DNA of 64,000 nt from the NCBI GenBank assembly GCA_964514055.1, contig CAZEPB010000008.1, forward strand, positions 1 through 64,000. Direction: 5' to 3'. The notes below the pieces were generated by a model. That model saw only the letters and a list, made by a program, of their open reading frames with translations, did no database searches and was not told the DNA's origin. Of this stretch, positions 40,601 through 48,227 are shown piece by piece. The DNA is from SG8-32-3 sp964514055. Its GTDB lineage: Archaea; Thermoproteota; Bathyarchaeia; Bathyarchaeales; Bathycorpusculaceae. Numbering within the stretch: the stretch's first letter is position 1; each line of letters opens with the position of its first letter. Made by a program: the position numbers and the translations under genes.

Positions 40601-42776
40601 CTGCTATGGCTTCACCTAACAACTGATTATAAAGTTTCACGGTCCAACTGTACGCTAATGCCCTGGCGACATCAGGAACGCGCTTCAAGTAGTGTGCAGC
40701 AAGTTCAGGCGTGCCTTCACTGTAGTATTGCCAACTGCCCTCCCGTTGCTTTTCGAGTTCCGCCCCGTACTTTTCTTTAACCCCTTCGGGCGTGAACTTG
40801 GCTAACGTTTCAGCTTCATACTCGGGCGCGTCATAATGCAGGTTTCCCGCAAGCCCCGGCTTGTGCTGTTCAATGGCCATCGGCAGCCACTCATCCATAG
40901 CCGCGTCGAAGCGCCTGTAAAACTCTTCTCGCTCGAGTAAGGCCGCCGCTTTTTTCAGTCTCGTGTAAGCTGTGTACGGGGTGTCTCTTGGAGCGCGAAA
41001 GCTTTTTACAACTTTGAAATCGTATTTTTCAGGGTCCCATTTTGTCTTGACTTCTTCTAAGGCTATTTCAGGTGTCCTTGCGCCCCCCATTCCTCCAGGA
41101 AACCAACCTTCTTTAAGTAGTTCCTCTTCCAACAGTTCATTAGCTATATTTTCAATGGGTCCCATTTCTATAGTTGGCGCTTCTGGCGGCGCCACAGGCG
41201 CTTTGCGGTACTCTTCATAAACCTCTAATGCTTGCGTAAGGTCTTCTTCTACTTGGAAGAGTTTAGCTTTTAGTGGTCCGATGGTTGTTTCAGCCGTAAC
41301 TATAACGTCGATTCCGTCTTTGCCGATTGATGCTTTTTTGGCTGGAATCTGGTTGAAAAGGTTTTTTAAAGCGTCAAGCTGCGTGGTAGCCACGTAATCT
41401 TCGTTTTGTATTTGAAAGCCGTCTAATGGCAGGGTAGCCGTGTAGTAAACTCTGTTTCTCCCTACTGCTGTTATCTCGAAGGCTGAGGCTATGAATACTA
41501 GGAAAGCGTCTTCTGCGATTAGGGCGTCTTCAAAGATGCTCTCCAGCGTTTTTGTTTCTCCTGTGAAAATCATTGTTCCGTCGATGTCGGGGACCGCTGC
41601 GACTTTTACTATATTCCCGCTCTTGAACTCTTTAGGTGCAATCTTTTCTCCGGATCCCGCAAAAACCAAGCTTGCTACGGCTCCGCTTTCTACATAACAT
41701 TTAAGGTCCTCAACGTCTCGCAGGAACCCAGCGAACTCTGATATATCAACCTCGACGGTTAGCTGTGGCGCTTCGGAATCAAATTCCTCAAAATACTCTC
41801 TCGCCATCCTAAAAACACATGTGGCACCATTCTGCCAGTAAATAAGCAGCTCGTCGCCCTGCACGCCAATTCTGACAGTGCCATACACGACAGCGGCTAT
41901 AGTTTTGATTACTTTTACAAAGTCTTTCAACTCGTTACGGCTCAAGTGCCATACCATACTACGTACTGGTTCAGGTTTCGCCAAGATTTCCTCTAACGTC
42001 TCGACATTCTCTTCATCACGTGGAGCAAGCCAAAAAGCAACCGACCAATAACGCCCCTCATAGTTTATCAACATCAGTCTATTCGATCTGACGTCTAAGG
42101 TGGCTGCATCACTTAGCCCTAACAGCATCATCGCTGAAATATGCTCCATGTTGTAAACGGCTGCCGCGTTCCCTCCTGAATCTAGAAGCCAGTCTGGAAA
42201 AGTTTGCAGCTTAATTATGCTGTAATTGTCCGTGTCATAATAGAATACTACGGCGCCCTTGCGCCCTTCAATTTTGAAGCCAACGTTTTCAAACTTGTCG
42301 CGTAGATACTCTCCAATTCTTACCTTCTCTGCGTTCTTGACTATACGCCTGAAAGGCTCAACCGCAACTCTTAAAAAACCTTGCGAAGTGCCGCTCTCCA
42401 AGTTCGCTAAAGCTTCTTTATCATCTGCAGCTCTCGGTACATCGTCTTCGTCAACGACATTACCCACTTGAAAATGACCGACGTAAAACTTGGAATCCCG
42501 CACTGCAACCTCAACGTTTTCTTTTTTCCCTATCTTTTTGGATACGCCCTCAAGCTCCGACGCCAAAACCCAAACGCTGTCAACGTCACACCTGTAATCA
42601 GGCGGAGTAAGCCGCGCGTTCAATACCATCACGCGGCTAGGGTCAAGAGCAATCACCTGAACCGCGTTTCTTGTGAACTCGATATAGTTGGCGTCAACTA
42701 CTTTCATGGCGCTAACCAAAGCCTTCAAAAATTCACCGTTGGCCGTAAAACTTGCCGATACCAACTTGTTCACCAA
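37635..42776 (-). CDS. 1713-residue protein with two N-terminal PCNA-like regions
   Basis: Residues 1-258 follow archaeal/eukaryal PCNA: FLKALVSAMKVVDANYIEF, VIALDPSRVMVLNARL at the place of the AMDxSHV motif, an interdomain connector-like acidic stretch, and WSVAFWLAPRDEE as in the PCNA end YLLAPRxEE. Residues about 275-525 look like a second, more diverged clamp. Then come helical parts, two copies of a 130-residue module (about 730-860 and 927-1055; SENYVVVKPE, FEVWLVYRGFEVPASILVK, SH3-like KFAKGQIVLYQGGIYEV), a Cys-containing part (TCAGGACLL, YCDICAAEL) and a last SH3-like module. TTG 42776 or GTG 42773 start. No known protein of this make-up comes to mind. Confidence 0.75.
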   Translation of the reverse strand: MVNKLVSASFTANGEFLKALVSAMKVVDANYIEFTRNAVQVIALDPSRVMVLNARLTPPDYRCDVDSVWVLASELEGVSKKIGKKENVEVAVRDSKFYVGHFQVGNVVDEDDVPRAADDKEALANLESGTSQGFLRVAVEPFRRIVKNAEKVRIGEYLRDKFENVGFKIEGRKGAVVFYYDTDNYSIIKLQTFPDWLLDSGGNAAAVYNMEHISAMMLLGLSDAATLDVRSNRLMLINYEGRYWSVAFWLAPRDEENVETLEEILAKPEPVRSMVWHLSRNELKDFVKVIKTIAAVVYGTVRIGVQGDELLIYWQNGATCVFRMAREYFEEFDSEAPQLTVEVDISEFAGFLRDVEDLKCYVESGAVASLVFAGSGEKIAPKEFKSGNIVKVAAVPDIDGTMIFTGETKTLESIFEDALIAEDAFLVFIASAFEITAVGRNRVYYTATLPLDGFQIQNEDYVATTQLDALKNLFNQIPAKKASIGKDGIDVIVTAETTIGPLKAKLFQVEEDLTQALEVYEEYRKAPVAPPEAPTIEMGPIENIANELLEEELLKEGWFPGGMGGARTPEIALEEVKTKWDPEKYDFKVVKSFRAPRDTPYTAYTRLKKAAALLEREEFYRRFDAAMDEWLPMAIEQHKPGLAGNLHYDAPEYEAETLAKFTPEGVKEKYGAELEKQREGSWQYYSEGTPELAAHYLKRVPDVARALAYSWTVKLYNQLLGEAIAAAREEKPLLSVYTVNGVKFVEGFETETAAFEKRDEMQAKFPSENYVVVKPEVPQHKLHPFEVWLVYRGFEVPASILVKPSEEKKAKFAKGQIVLYQGGIYEVTDMELKNGIWNYELSAPGQVLYKPEATILPYPKEQRLEIANRIRDEQLRIISEPTFKGYLDTVLFDLLRQEGMSLREYLMLHPELPEPKHEYKTPAPPEEKPPLTAYSVEGATYYKSFETDEKAFEFRDKKQAEFPSENYVVVKPELPIDSTKPYEVWLMEKAAEVPTSILVKRLPAAAKPEPKFSVGEPVSYRGDIFKVLTREFDETLWVWRYKLREPPNWLMISESDLESAPKAGLTPTREYEIQEKVARAGGEEIEEFPIPEEPKQTVYVKVHVEGGVEADEKGKPKLETPEFVLMGTTYEEFEKHGSTWEANMWSRPLVGMFGVKMLEEVLNAGEVEYDAIEDNAMTWGDDWAAIREQLAQNPPPFNKYARFIIKWLPEDLMWTDSAWQAYDIYTHKYTREELSPLRKRQLQVIAKIKDLSTSGDEQELIGNIVAAGAYAEEIAAPAVEEKPVEKPTCAGGACLLPGSYERFNLPVPPTHDELLEIGWNRPIVAVYKCVDKNTNMTISEDYYCDICAAELEEGVYPGGTVFPSMYPVRTYDNTICRRLWLPGGEEKVKALRARLTKPTPEAYMILGKRAIEMADQAISEFEMRFKGLEGKVHVDYAQLFQHWDVVPPEKKAALKRIITVALEIAQERPKEATNIYFFNWLKSSESLQKIAMQLGFDPAYWEKIEEAKPAWQKGMAITAEQVEAAKEEAVAHVSNEYIPYAVLAIYKEAGPEAAMHFIKKVLRYHSYTGVNEPDVKGTETGLELQSDTADTKLITWRDLLQYLVQRGVKGEIVRPPLAPNYKPGDIIRLKASGEEFRVIAAYPHHENPAEEWLYTLEHMNAERQAEFGNSDEMAAETGFELVQKAPVKSAAELLAEEALKEMAEEALEELGGL

Positions 42777-42825
42777 CTCTAATATCTAATCGAAGCTCTT
42801 AAAACTTGCCAGCATCGAAAGCCTA

Positions 42826-42853
42826 AAATACTTTTCAGCGTAAAAGATAAAAC
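42826..42853 (+). promoter_or_regulatory. CAGCGTAAAAGAT element, copy 1
   Basis: CTAAAATACTTTTCAGCG continues into TAAAAGATAAAAC; about 30 bases match 46773-46803. It stands before TATA-like GGCTTAAATTTGG of the winged-helix gene. Confidence 0.55.
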
Positions 42854-42904
42854 GAAGAGGCTTAAATTTGGTACTTGTTAATATATGTATTAGAGGCAAG
42901 TAAC

Positions 42905-43147
42905 ATGAATAAGGCACATGACCAAACAGCTATCGAGAAAATTTTGAGTCAGCTTTTGAATGCTGAGTACTCCACGTCGGAAATGGCAGACGTCCTAGAG
43001 CTGCCCGTTGGAACGGTTCGTAGCACCATCTCACTTCTTAATCGCTTAGGCTTAATTGAGGCTGTTCCGAAAAAAAAGAGAGGCAAGCCTTTCAAGATAA
43101 CACAGAAAGGACGCGACTACCTCAAAGAAAAGCAGGAGGCAACTTAA
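42905..43147 (+). CDS. Winged-helix regulator
   Basis: 80 residues from ATG 42905 behind GAGGCAAG. AIEKILSQLLNAEYSTSEMA, ELPVGTVRSTISLLNRLGLI (recognition helix) and KKRGKPFKITQKGRDYL (wing) are a textbook MarR/ArsR-like winged helix. First gene of a long plus operon; overlaps none but abuts the next gene. Confidence 0.75.
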   Translation: MNKAHDQTAIEKILSQLLNAEYSTSEMADVLELPVGTVRSTISLLNRLGLIEAVPKKKRGKPFKITQKGRDYLKEKQEAT

Positions 43148-43780
43148 ATGACCGCTTGGGAAGACCTTGTGATTTTATCCGATATCCAAGACGAAAAAGT
43201 ACAAGAACACTATCATCTTTCAACCGATGACTGCGAAGCTATACGCCTTCTTTTAAAATATGACCTTTACAAGCCAGAAATTCCTTCTCCCACCGAATTC
43301 ACGGAAATAGTAGCGCGGCTCATGCTTGAACGAACCTACGATGAGGTTTCACCGTTCCCTAAAATCAACTGCGTAAAAATCGCCCTGCGACTGTTGAAAG
43401 GCGAAAAGATTCTTCAGTGGAGGCGACTTGCAGCAGGCAAAGAATACCCAGGGCTGCGACCTTTCAAAGCTTACCGCTCAATCCACGGTATAGCTGTGCA
43501 GTTCATAGACCCGAAGGCTCCGTTAGGTACTCTTACTGTACCGTACTGCCGAAGAGACTGCGTAACTCCACATGGAAATCAATGCGCCCGTTTCGGCTCC
43601 TACTCTCAAATAGAGCTATCGCCTTTTCTGCCCTACTGGCCTGACAGATGCAGCATAGAATCAGCGCTGAATTGTCCGATGCGACTAGCCACTGGCGCTC
43701 CGAAACCCGACCCGGAAGACCCTATTATAAAAGATTTTCAAGAGTGGTGCAAAACTAGAGTAGGATACAAGAAACCATGA
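43148..43780 (+). CDS. Cys/His-containing protein, unknown
   Basis: 210 residues, starting one base after the preceding stop. The middle has INCVKIALRLLKGEKILQW; the second half has CRRDCVTPHGNQC and CSIESALNCP, possibly metal ligands. Ends in an ATGA overlap with a membrane peptide. Confidence 0.6.
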   Translation: MTAWEDLVILSDIQDEKVQEHYHLSTDDCEAIRLLLKYDLYKPEIPSPTEFTEIVARLMLERTYDEVSPFPKINCVKIALRLLKGEKILQWRRLAAGKEYPGLRPFKAYRSIHGIAVQFIDPKAPLGTLTVPYCRRDCVTPHGNQCARFGSYSQIELSPFLPYWPDRCSIESALNCPMRLATGAPKPDPEDPIIKDFQEWCKTRVGYKKP

Positions 43781-43905
43781 AAAAAATCATGCGCTTTCTG
43801 ACAAAACATGATTTTACAGGCGGCATAGCAATTCACAGCTTCTGCGCAGCCACCCCCTTTTTTATTTGGCAATACCTGATAGCTCCATTTCTCAGGCTAC
43901 TTTGA
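43777..43905 (+). CDS. 42-residue membrane peptide
   Basis: ATG overlaps the preceding stop. Basic start (KKIMRFLTKHDF) and a hydrophobic, aromatic helix (AATPFFIWQYLIAPFLRLL). Unknown. Confidence 0.45.
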   Translation: MKKIMRFLTKHDFTGGIAIHSFCAATPFFIWQYLIAPFLRLL

Positions 43906-43921
43906 GCGTGAGGTACGCGAA

Positions 43922-44197
43922 ATGACGGATGAAGATGAACGTCATTATATACTTAAGCTGAATGCTTTCGAGTCAGGCGCCCTTCTTTCCATGCTTCATA
44001 AACCTGCGAACATAGTACAGAAGCTTGGCTTAGGAGAGGTCATAAAGCAACTTATCGGGCATCAAAAAACAATGCAGCGAAACGCGGGTGTTACAAAAGA
44101 GTTCCTGCCTGATGGACGGCTTAAAATGTCAGATCGCTACGGTAACACTGTAATTCGAGAACCTTTTGAATGGGAAAAGGAGGGCAAGGATGAATAA
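43922..44197 (+). CDS. 91-residue protein, unknown
   Basis: Starts at ATG after GTGAGGTACG. Helical (AFESGALLSMLHKPANIVQK), ending in a charged beta-like stretch (GRLKMSDRYGNTVIREPF). The last eight bases overlap the next gene. Confidence 0.55.
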   Translation: MTDEDERHYILKLNAFESGALLSMLHKPANIVQKLGLGEVIKQLIGHQKTMQRNAGVTKEFLPDGRLKMSDRYGNTVIREPFEWEKEGKDE

Positions 44198-44354
44198 AAG
44201 TGACCTTTTGCGGCTTAGAAAGATTAACTGTGCCTGCGAAGATAATACAGTATGCGAGGAGTTCAGCGAGGAAGGGCTTACAGAAGAGTGCCGAGAGTGC
44301 TGTCCAGGCTTCTGTAAGATGTGGGATGAGCTGCTAAAGCTATTAGGAGCCTAA
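44190..44354 (+). CDS. 54-residue Cys-rich protein
   Basis: ATG 44190 behind GGAGGGC. CACEDNTVC and CRECCPGFC give six cysteines in 54 residues. Likely metal-binding. Co-translated with the preceding gene. Confidence 0.5.
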   Translation: MNKSDLLRLRKINCACEDNTVCEEFSEEGLTEECRECCPGFCKMWDELLKLLGA

Positions 44355-44360
44355 TATGAG

Positions 44361-44540
44361 ATGAGTGAAGCGCCAAAAGTCTATTGCCCAAAGGAAGACA
44401 AAGAGGTTCCCATTTGGCACTGTATAGGCAGCTTTACGCAAGGGAGACGTCCTTGTCCTAACTGCATTGCAGCAACGATCATAGAAGGCAAGCAAGCTAC
44501 AGTCAAATGCAAACTCGATGAAAAAAAGAGCGGAGGTTAG
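44361..44540 (+). CDS. 59-residue zinc-binding protein
   Basis: ATG 44361. YCPKEDKEVPIWHC and CPNCIAAT form a likely CxnC/CxxC site. The end overlaps the next gene by 23 bases. Confidence 0.5.
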   Translation: MSEAPKVYCPKEDKEVPIWHCIGSFTQGRRPCPNCIAATIIEGKQATVKCKLDEKKSGG

Positions 44541-45090
44541 CGCTTCGGTCTTCCAGTGTTTAAGGTGTGGTTTCTGCTGCCGCAATTTACGCTTGAACGT
44601 GGGAGACTTCACGCTGGGGTTGCTGCTGCTGCCCGATGAAATGGCTCTTTTTAATGAAGACGACCTAGAACCTATGTGGGGCGTAGGCTTGAAAGGAAGA
44701 AGCCGCCCCCGGCCCGAAGCGATAGGTGTCGTTCAATTAAACCTAAATGTCTGTCCGCACATAACCAAAGATAACCGATGTTCAATCTACGAGAAAAGAC
44801 CGCTAATCTGCCGCGCCCACCCCCTAACCCTTAGAATCTCCCCAACTGGTACTGTGGAATCAGCTTCTTACAACAAAAAATGCCCTGGGACCTATGTTAT
44901 ACCCAACTACTCCGTAATCACTTTAGGCGAACATTTCAGCAATGACATGCTACGCGCGACTGCGGTTCTAAACTCGTACTTCAATAAGATGTTTGAACAT
45001 TCCAAGGGGCTGCTCTGGCTGTTCGATTTGAAGAGTAAACAATGGCATAAAGCAAACTCACAACTGGTGATGAGAAATCTCTGTGTCTGA
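44518..45090 (+). CDS. YkgJ-family (CxxCxxxCC) metal-binding protein
   Basis: 190 residues. CLRCGFCCRNLRLNVGDFTL at the N-terminus and CPHITKDNRCSIYEKRPLIC, then RAHPL, are the hallmark of the YkgJ/UPF0153 family of putative Fe-S or zinc clusters; function of the family is poorly known, with flagellin methylase FliB the best studied relative. C-terminal half is element-specific. Confidence 0.78.
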   Translation: MKKRAEVSASVFQCLRCGFCCRNLRLNVGDFTLGLLLLPDEMALFNEDDLEPMWGVGLKGRSRPRPEAIGVVQLNLNVCPHITKDNRCSIYEKRPLICRAHPLTLRISPTGTVESASYNKKCPGTYVIPNYSVITLGEHFSNDMLRATAVLNSYFNKMFEHSKGLLWLFDLKSKQWHKANSQLVMRNLCV

Positions 45091-46117
45091 ACTCGAGCGT
45101 TTAAGAAGAGACATTGCCTACAGCGAACAGCGGATGGCTTATCACGAGCGCATGATGCGAGAGGTTCCACGACTTGCAGCCATATACACTTATTGGTTTA
45201 ACTGGTACGCGGAGCGCCGCAGGAACGCGCTAACCCGCTTATGGCTTACGGAATGCCGCACGTGGAAACGTGAGGTCCGAACCAAAATTGAGCCGCCAAC
45301 GTCGAAGATGCCTTTTGAAGCGCGCATGAGCAGGGCAGAGGTAATTCGCAAGAACGTGCTAGCCGTGGAAGCTGGCTTAAGCGTGCTCCTAATCGAGGAA
45401 GCACAGACGGAACGCCTGGCGCGTGAACGTGGCTGGAAAATTCGTTTTCCTGCACCGCACAGAACTATGCTAAGCTGGATCCGCGCAAAACGACGCCGGA
45501 TCACTCGTATTCGTTACTGGATAAGAGAGATTCGCGCTGAGCTGCCTATACGACTACACCGCATAAAGATTCGTCTCTACAATGAGGAAAAGAAGCGAGG
45601 CGAGACGCCCAGCGGCATGTTCCAGGGATTCTTCGACATCGACGCTTTGATTCATCCTTTAACTGAAGAAGTTGATTGGACTTGGCCCCTGACGGTGGAA
45701 GAGGTTAACATAGCAAAGTATCATATGGTCGGTTACTTTAAGGGTATGGCGAAGTGGGCGGACCCCGAAGACATGCAGCTTGCCTATTTCGAAAATGAAA
45801 AGGGTATTCCTGGGAAGAATGAGACAGCCACTTACAAGCGCACGAAAATGGGTGTTCCATACGCGAAGAACGTTCCCGCTGACTTCATTTCTAAGGCTGA
45901 ACGCTTAAGCGTCAAGGACCTTATTCTCGGGGAGTCCAGCAAAGAGCCTGTGCCTAATCCTGAGCCAGCAGCCGAGAACATGGGCGTGTTTGTGCAGCGG
46001 TTTATGGTGATAGATGAAGACGGCTTAGTCAAGTGGGACGACCTACGCAACCACTGGCTATGGCATCCAACAGATGAGAGAGTTAAGCGCGTTAAGGAGG
46101 AACTAGGCGCTGAATAG
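45083..46117 (+). CDS. Basic coiled-coil protein
   Basis: 344 residues from GTG 45083. Long Arg-rich helices (RRITRIRYWIREIRAEL, RLHRIKIRLYNEEKK), then GMFQGFFDIDALIHPLTEE and a C-terminal VQRFMVIDEDGLVKWDDL. Strong positive charge suggests nucleic-acid binding. No family. Confidence 0.6.
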   Translation: MSELERLRRDIAYSEQRMAYHERMMREVPRLAAIYTYWFNWYAERRRNALTRLWLTECRTWKREVRTKIEPPTSKMPFEARMSRAEVIRKNVLAVEAGLSVLLIEEAQTERLARERGWKIRFPAPHRTMLSWIRAKRRRITRIRYWIREIRAELPIRLHRIKIRLYNEEKKRGETPSGMFQGFFDIDALIHPLTEEVDWTWPLTVEEVNIAKYHMVGYFKGMAKWADPEDMQLAYFENEKGIPGKNETATYKRTKMGVPYAKNVPADFISKAERLSVKDLILGESSKEPVPNPEPAAENMGVFVQRFMVIDEDGLVKWDDLRNHWLWHPTDERVKRVKEELGAE

Positions 46118-46469
46118 ACTTTTCCTTGACTATGATTCTCGCGTTGGTTGGCTGTGGCGAACCGACCCCATGTGGGACGATCTGCTGGACCTAATCAGAA
46201 TGGAAGCCAAGCGGCTGGGGCGCATGTTTCCTTTAGGCAAAATCGCCGTTATTAAGCGATCAGACAACGGTTGGCACCTGAAATTTCCCCAAGCGCGACT
46301 TACTCAAGAGGAAATGGAAAGTATCATGTGGGCCAGCATGAGTCACTTCGGGCATAAATGGTTTAGCTGCCTCGTAAAAGACTCTACCCTGCGCGTTTCC
46401 GCAAAGACCGGGAAGAATAGCCATCCGCCATACTTACGCGAAATAATCTACTTAGAAGGAGGTAACTAA
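46110..46469 (+). CDS. Protein with probable CTG start
   Basis: 119 residues if started at CTG 46110, nine bases after AAGGAGG (46094-46100); this adds RLFLDYDSRVGWLWRTDP before the first ATG (46170), clearly protein-like and continuous. Remainder: helix DLLDLIRMEAKRLGR, then strands and ESIMWASMSHFGHKWFSCLV. Function unknown. Confidence 0.6.
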   Translation: MNRLFLDYDSRVGWLWRTDPMWDDLLDLIRMEAKRLGRMFPLGKIAVIKRSDNGWHLKFPQARLTQEEMESIMWASMSHFGHKWFSCLVKDSTLRVSAKTGKNSHPPYLREIIYLEGGN

Positions 46470-46471
46470 AG

Positions 46472-46765
46472 ACGGGTAAATATACGGGAAAATGGGTTGT
46501 GATGATCGGTTTCAAAGCTGAACACCTGAAAGAGATAGCGCCGATTGTTGAAAAGCTGAAAACACAGTATCCAGAGCAGGAATACAACGTTATGAACTCA
46601 AAGTTTAAGCAGTACGATTTCATCTTAGTATGCTTCGCAGACGACAGAGACAAAGCGCACAAGATAGGAACCGCCTTAGTGAAAAGGGAGCTGCCGCAGC
46701 ATTTGAACCTGCTCTACTGGACTAAGGAAGTTAACCTGCTAAAATACAACGTGAAAAAGAGTTAA
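46472..46765 (+). CDS. Protein with probable ACG start
   Basis: 97 residues from ACG 46472, nine bases after GGAGG (46458-46462). This gives GKYTGKWVVMIGFKAEHLKE; the GTG at 46499 would cut into the first strand and has no ribosome binding site. The rest, LKTQYPEQEYNVM and YDFILVCFADDRDKAHKIG, looks like a small alpha/beta domain. Unknown. Confidence 0.55.
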   Translation, partial: TGKYTGKWVVMIGFKAEHLKEIAPIVEKLKTQYPEQEYNVMNSKFKQYDFILVCFADDRDKAHKIGTALVKRELPQHLNLLYWTKEVNLLKYNVKKS

Positions 46766-46772
46766 GAGAAAC

Positions 46773-46803
46773 GCTAAAATAGTTTCAGCGTAAAAGATTA
46801 AAC
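46773..46803 (+). promoter_or_regulatory. CAGCGTAAAAGAT element, copy 2
   Basis: GCTAAAATAGTTTCAGCG continues into TAAAAGATTAAAC, matching copy 1 at 42826. ACGCT and AGCGT (46771, 46786) are inverted. Precedes the small zinc gene at 46821. Confidence 0.55.
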
Positions 46804-46820
46804 ATAGGTGGCAAGCCAAA

Positions 46821-47000
46821 ATGGAAACATGGTCATGCATGGTTTGTGGGAAAGAAAGACCCGATGATAAAATATCCGTATATACCGAAAGCAAAGGGGA
46901 ACTAACGGTTAATATACGCTACTGCAACGATAATCCTTCTTGCAAAGAAGGCGCCCCTAAACATAAGCTTCTAAGTATATTGCTAAGGGAGGCTGTCTAA
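46821..47000 (+). CDS. 59-residue zinc protein
   Basis: ATG 46821. CMVCGKERPDD near the start and YCNDNPSCKEG later give a C4 site. Followed without gap by the next GTG. Unknown function. Confidence 0.55.
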   Translation: METWSCMVCGKERPDDKISVYTESKGELTVNIRYCNDNPSCKEGAPKHKLLSILLREAV

Positions 47001-47138
47001 GTGAGATGTAAAGTGGATGGCAAGTATTACTATTTTCCTTTGTTACATTTGCGCGATGAGCATGGGATATCTGAAGAGGACCTTTTACAACATCCTGAAA
47101 AGTGGCTTGAATATATGAAGGAGCATAGTGAACCATAG
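47001..47138 (+). CDS. 45-residue protein
   Basis: GTG 47001 behind AGGGAGG. Sequence YYFPLLHLRDEHGISEEDLL looks folded. No family. Confidence 0.45.
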   Translation: MRCKVDGKYYYFPLLHLRDEHGISEEDLLQHPEKWLEYMKEHSEP

Positions 47139-47151
47139 AAGGTTGGTTAAA

Positions 47152-47340
47152 GTGGAAGCCCTTAAGTCAGTTTGGAATTACTTGTTTCCCCCTAAAAAAC
47201 CTGTGGGGCCTCCCGAAATATATAGGTGTCCCGAACCAGACTGCGATTGGTACGTGACTTGGCGCGGAAAAGGACCCGAAGCACGAGCGGCACAAAGGCT
47301 AATTACTCAACATAACCTAGAAGTGCATGGAGGTACGTAA
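47152..47340 (+). CDS. C2H2-like zinc finger protein
   Basis: 62 residues from GTG 47152; GTG 47128 is an alternative. YRCPEPDCDWYVTW followed after a basic helix by HNLEVHGG makes a C-x4-C ... H-x4-H finger. Nucleic-acid binding likely. Confidence 0.55.
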   Translation: MEALKSVWNYLFPPKKPVGPPEIYRCPEPDCDWYVTWRGKGPEARAAQRLITQHNLEVHGGT

Positions 47341-47342
47341 AA

Positions 47343-47444
47343 GTGTCGGAAGTGGTTGTGAACGGTAAGCGGGTTTCTGCTGAACAGTTCAGTGAGTTAG
47401 TTGCTGTTACGGTAATGGTTAAACTATCTAAAGCGGTGAAATGA
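47343..47444 (+). CDS. 33-residue peptide
   Basis: GTG 47343 just after the preceding stop. VVVNGKRVSAEQFSELVAVT looks like a tiny beta-hairpin plus helix. Weakly supported by packing between neighbours. Confidence 0.35.
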   Translation: MSEVVVNGKRVSAEQFSELVAVTVMVKLSKAVK

Positions 47445-47447
47445 AAA

Positions 47448-47756
47448 ATGAGTGATGAAGCGAGTGATGAAGCTTTACTCTACAAGGAAACTCAGGATTA
47501 TATGCAAAGCACACCATATTCTTGGAAGCCATTGCACGAGGTTTTAGATGCGGCAAAACAAGAACTCGAAGCAATACTAAACGGAAACGCGATACAATAT
47601 GGTAGTAATAAATTGTTGTTGCTGGAGGGCTGGGCTATAAAATGGTTCAACTTTGAATATACAGGTGTTTTTGACCCGCAGATTTATGGTGTTCGGCTTC
47701 GTATGTTAGAGCGTTTTCTCAAAGAAGAAGAAGCTAAAGGTAGTAGGAAAGTTTGA
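47448..47756 (+). CDS. 102-residue protein, unknown
   Basis: Helical start (LHEVLDAAKQELEAILNG), then aromatic-rich WAIKWFNFEYTGVFDP and a charged end. Ends in overlap with the next TTG start. Confidence 0.55.
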   Translation: MSDEASDEALLYKETQDYMQSTPYSWKPLHEVLDAAKQELEAILNGNAIQYGSNKLLLLEGWAIKWFNFEYTGVFDPQIYGVRLRMLERFLKEEEAKGSRKV

Positions 47757-47923
47757 TTAAAGGAAATAGAATCTGTCATAGGCAGCCTCCCGATTGCTCT
47801 GAATGCGACAGTTACAAGTTGACTCCCTGTTCTCATAAAAACCAAAACTGTATCTTCTGTTGGAGCTGTGAGGAGTCTTTTACGCCACGTAGAAAGGTGT
47901 TCAATTTGAGGTCCCAGGGATGA
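47753..47923 (+). CDS. 56-residue Cys/His protein
   Basis: TTG 47753 overlapping the preceding stop. ICHRQPPDCSECDSY and CSHKNQNCIFCWSC give at least seven cysteines. Likely zinc. Overlaps the next gene as ATGA. Confidence 0.5.
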   Translation: MIKGNRICHRQPPDCSECDSYKLTPCSHKNQNCIFCWSCEESFTPRRKVFNLRSQG

Positions 47924-48042
47924 TATGCCCCAACTGTAATACTCCTATTCCTAAAGGTGACGTCTGCCCCACGTGCGGCTATGAAGACGAATCAGAAGAC
48001 AAGCGAAAAAAGGTGCAGCTGAATGAGACGAGAGAAGTTTGA
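47920..48042 (+). CDS. 40-residue zinc ribbon
   Basis: ATG 47920. ICPNCNTPIPKGDVCPTCGY is a minimal zinc ribbon with a charged tail. Overlaps its neighbours on both sides. Confidence 0.55.
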   Translation: MICPNCNTPIPKGDVCPTCGYEDESEDKRKKVQLNETREV

Positions 48043-48223
48043 AGAGGCAGTGCAAGATCTCAAGATAGGCGATAGGGTGCGCATCACCCTCAAAGGCAAG
48101 TGGGGAAACTATACGATAGACCGTATTCTCGAAGGCATAGAAAAAGGATATCTTCACTACACTATGGGTATGTCCAGTTCGTTCCGACGCATCAAAGCTA
48201 TACGAAAAATTGATGAGGCGTAA
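48023..48223 (+). CDS. 66-residue SH3-like basic protein
   Basis: ATG 48023. LKIGDRVRITLKGKWGNYTI and later GYLHYTMGMSSSFRRIKAI fit a small beta barrel like KOW/SH3 domains. Nucleic-acid binding possible. Confidence 0.55.
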   Translation: MRREKFEEAVQDLKIGDRVRITLKGKWGNYTIDRILEGIEKGYLHYTMGMSSSFRRIKAIRKIDEA

Positions 48224-48227
48224 AAGA

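Noticed and set aside
37635..42776. Shadow frames on the plus strand under the giant gene
   Set aside because: Several 60-104-residue frames exist but have no promoters, ribosome binding sites or protein-like composition.
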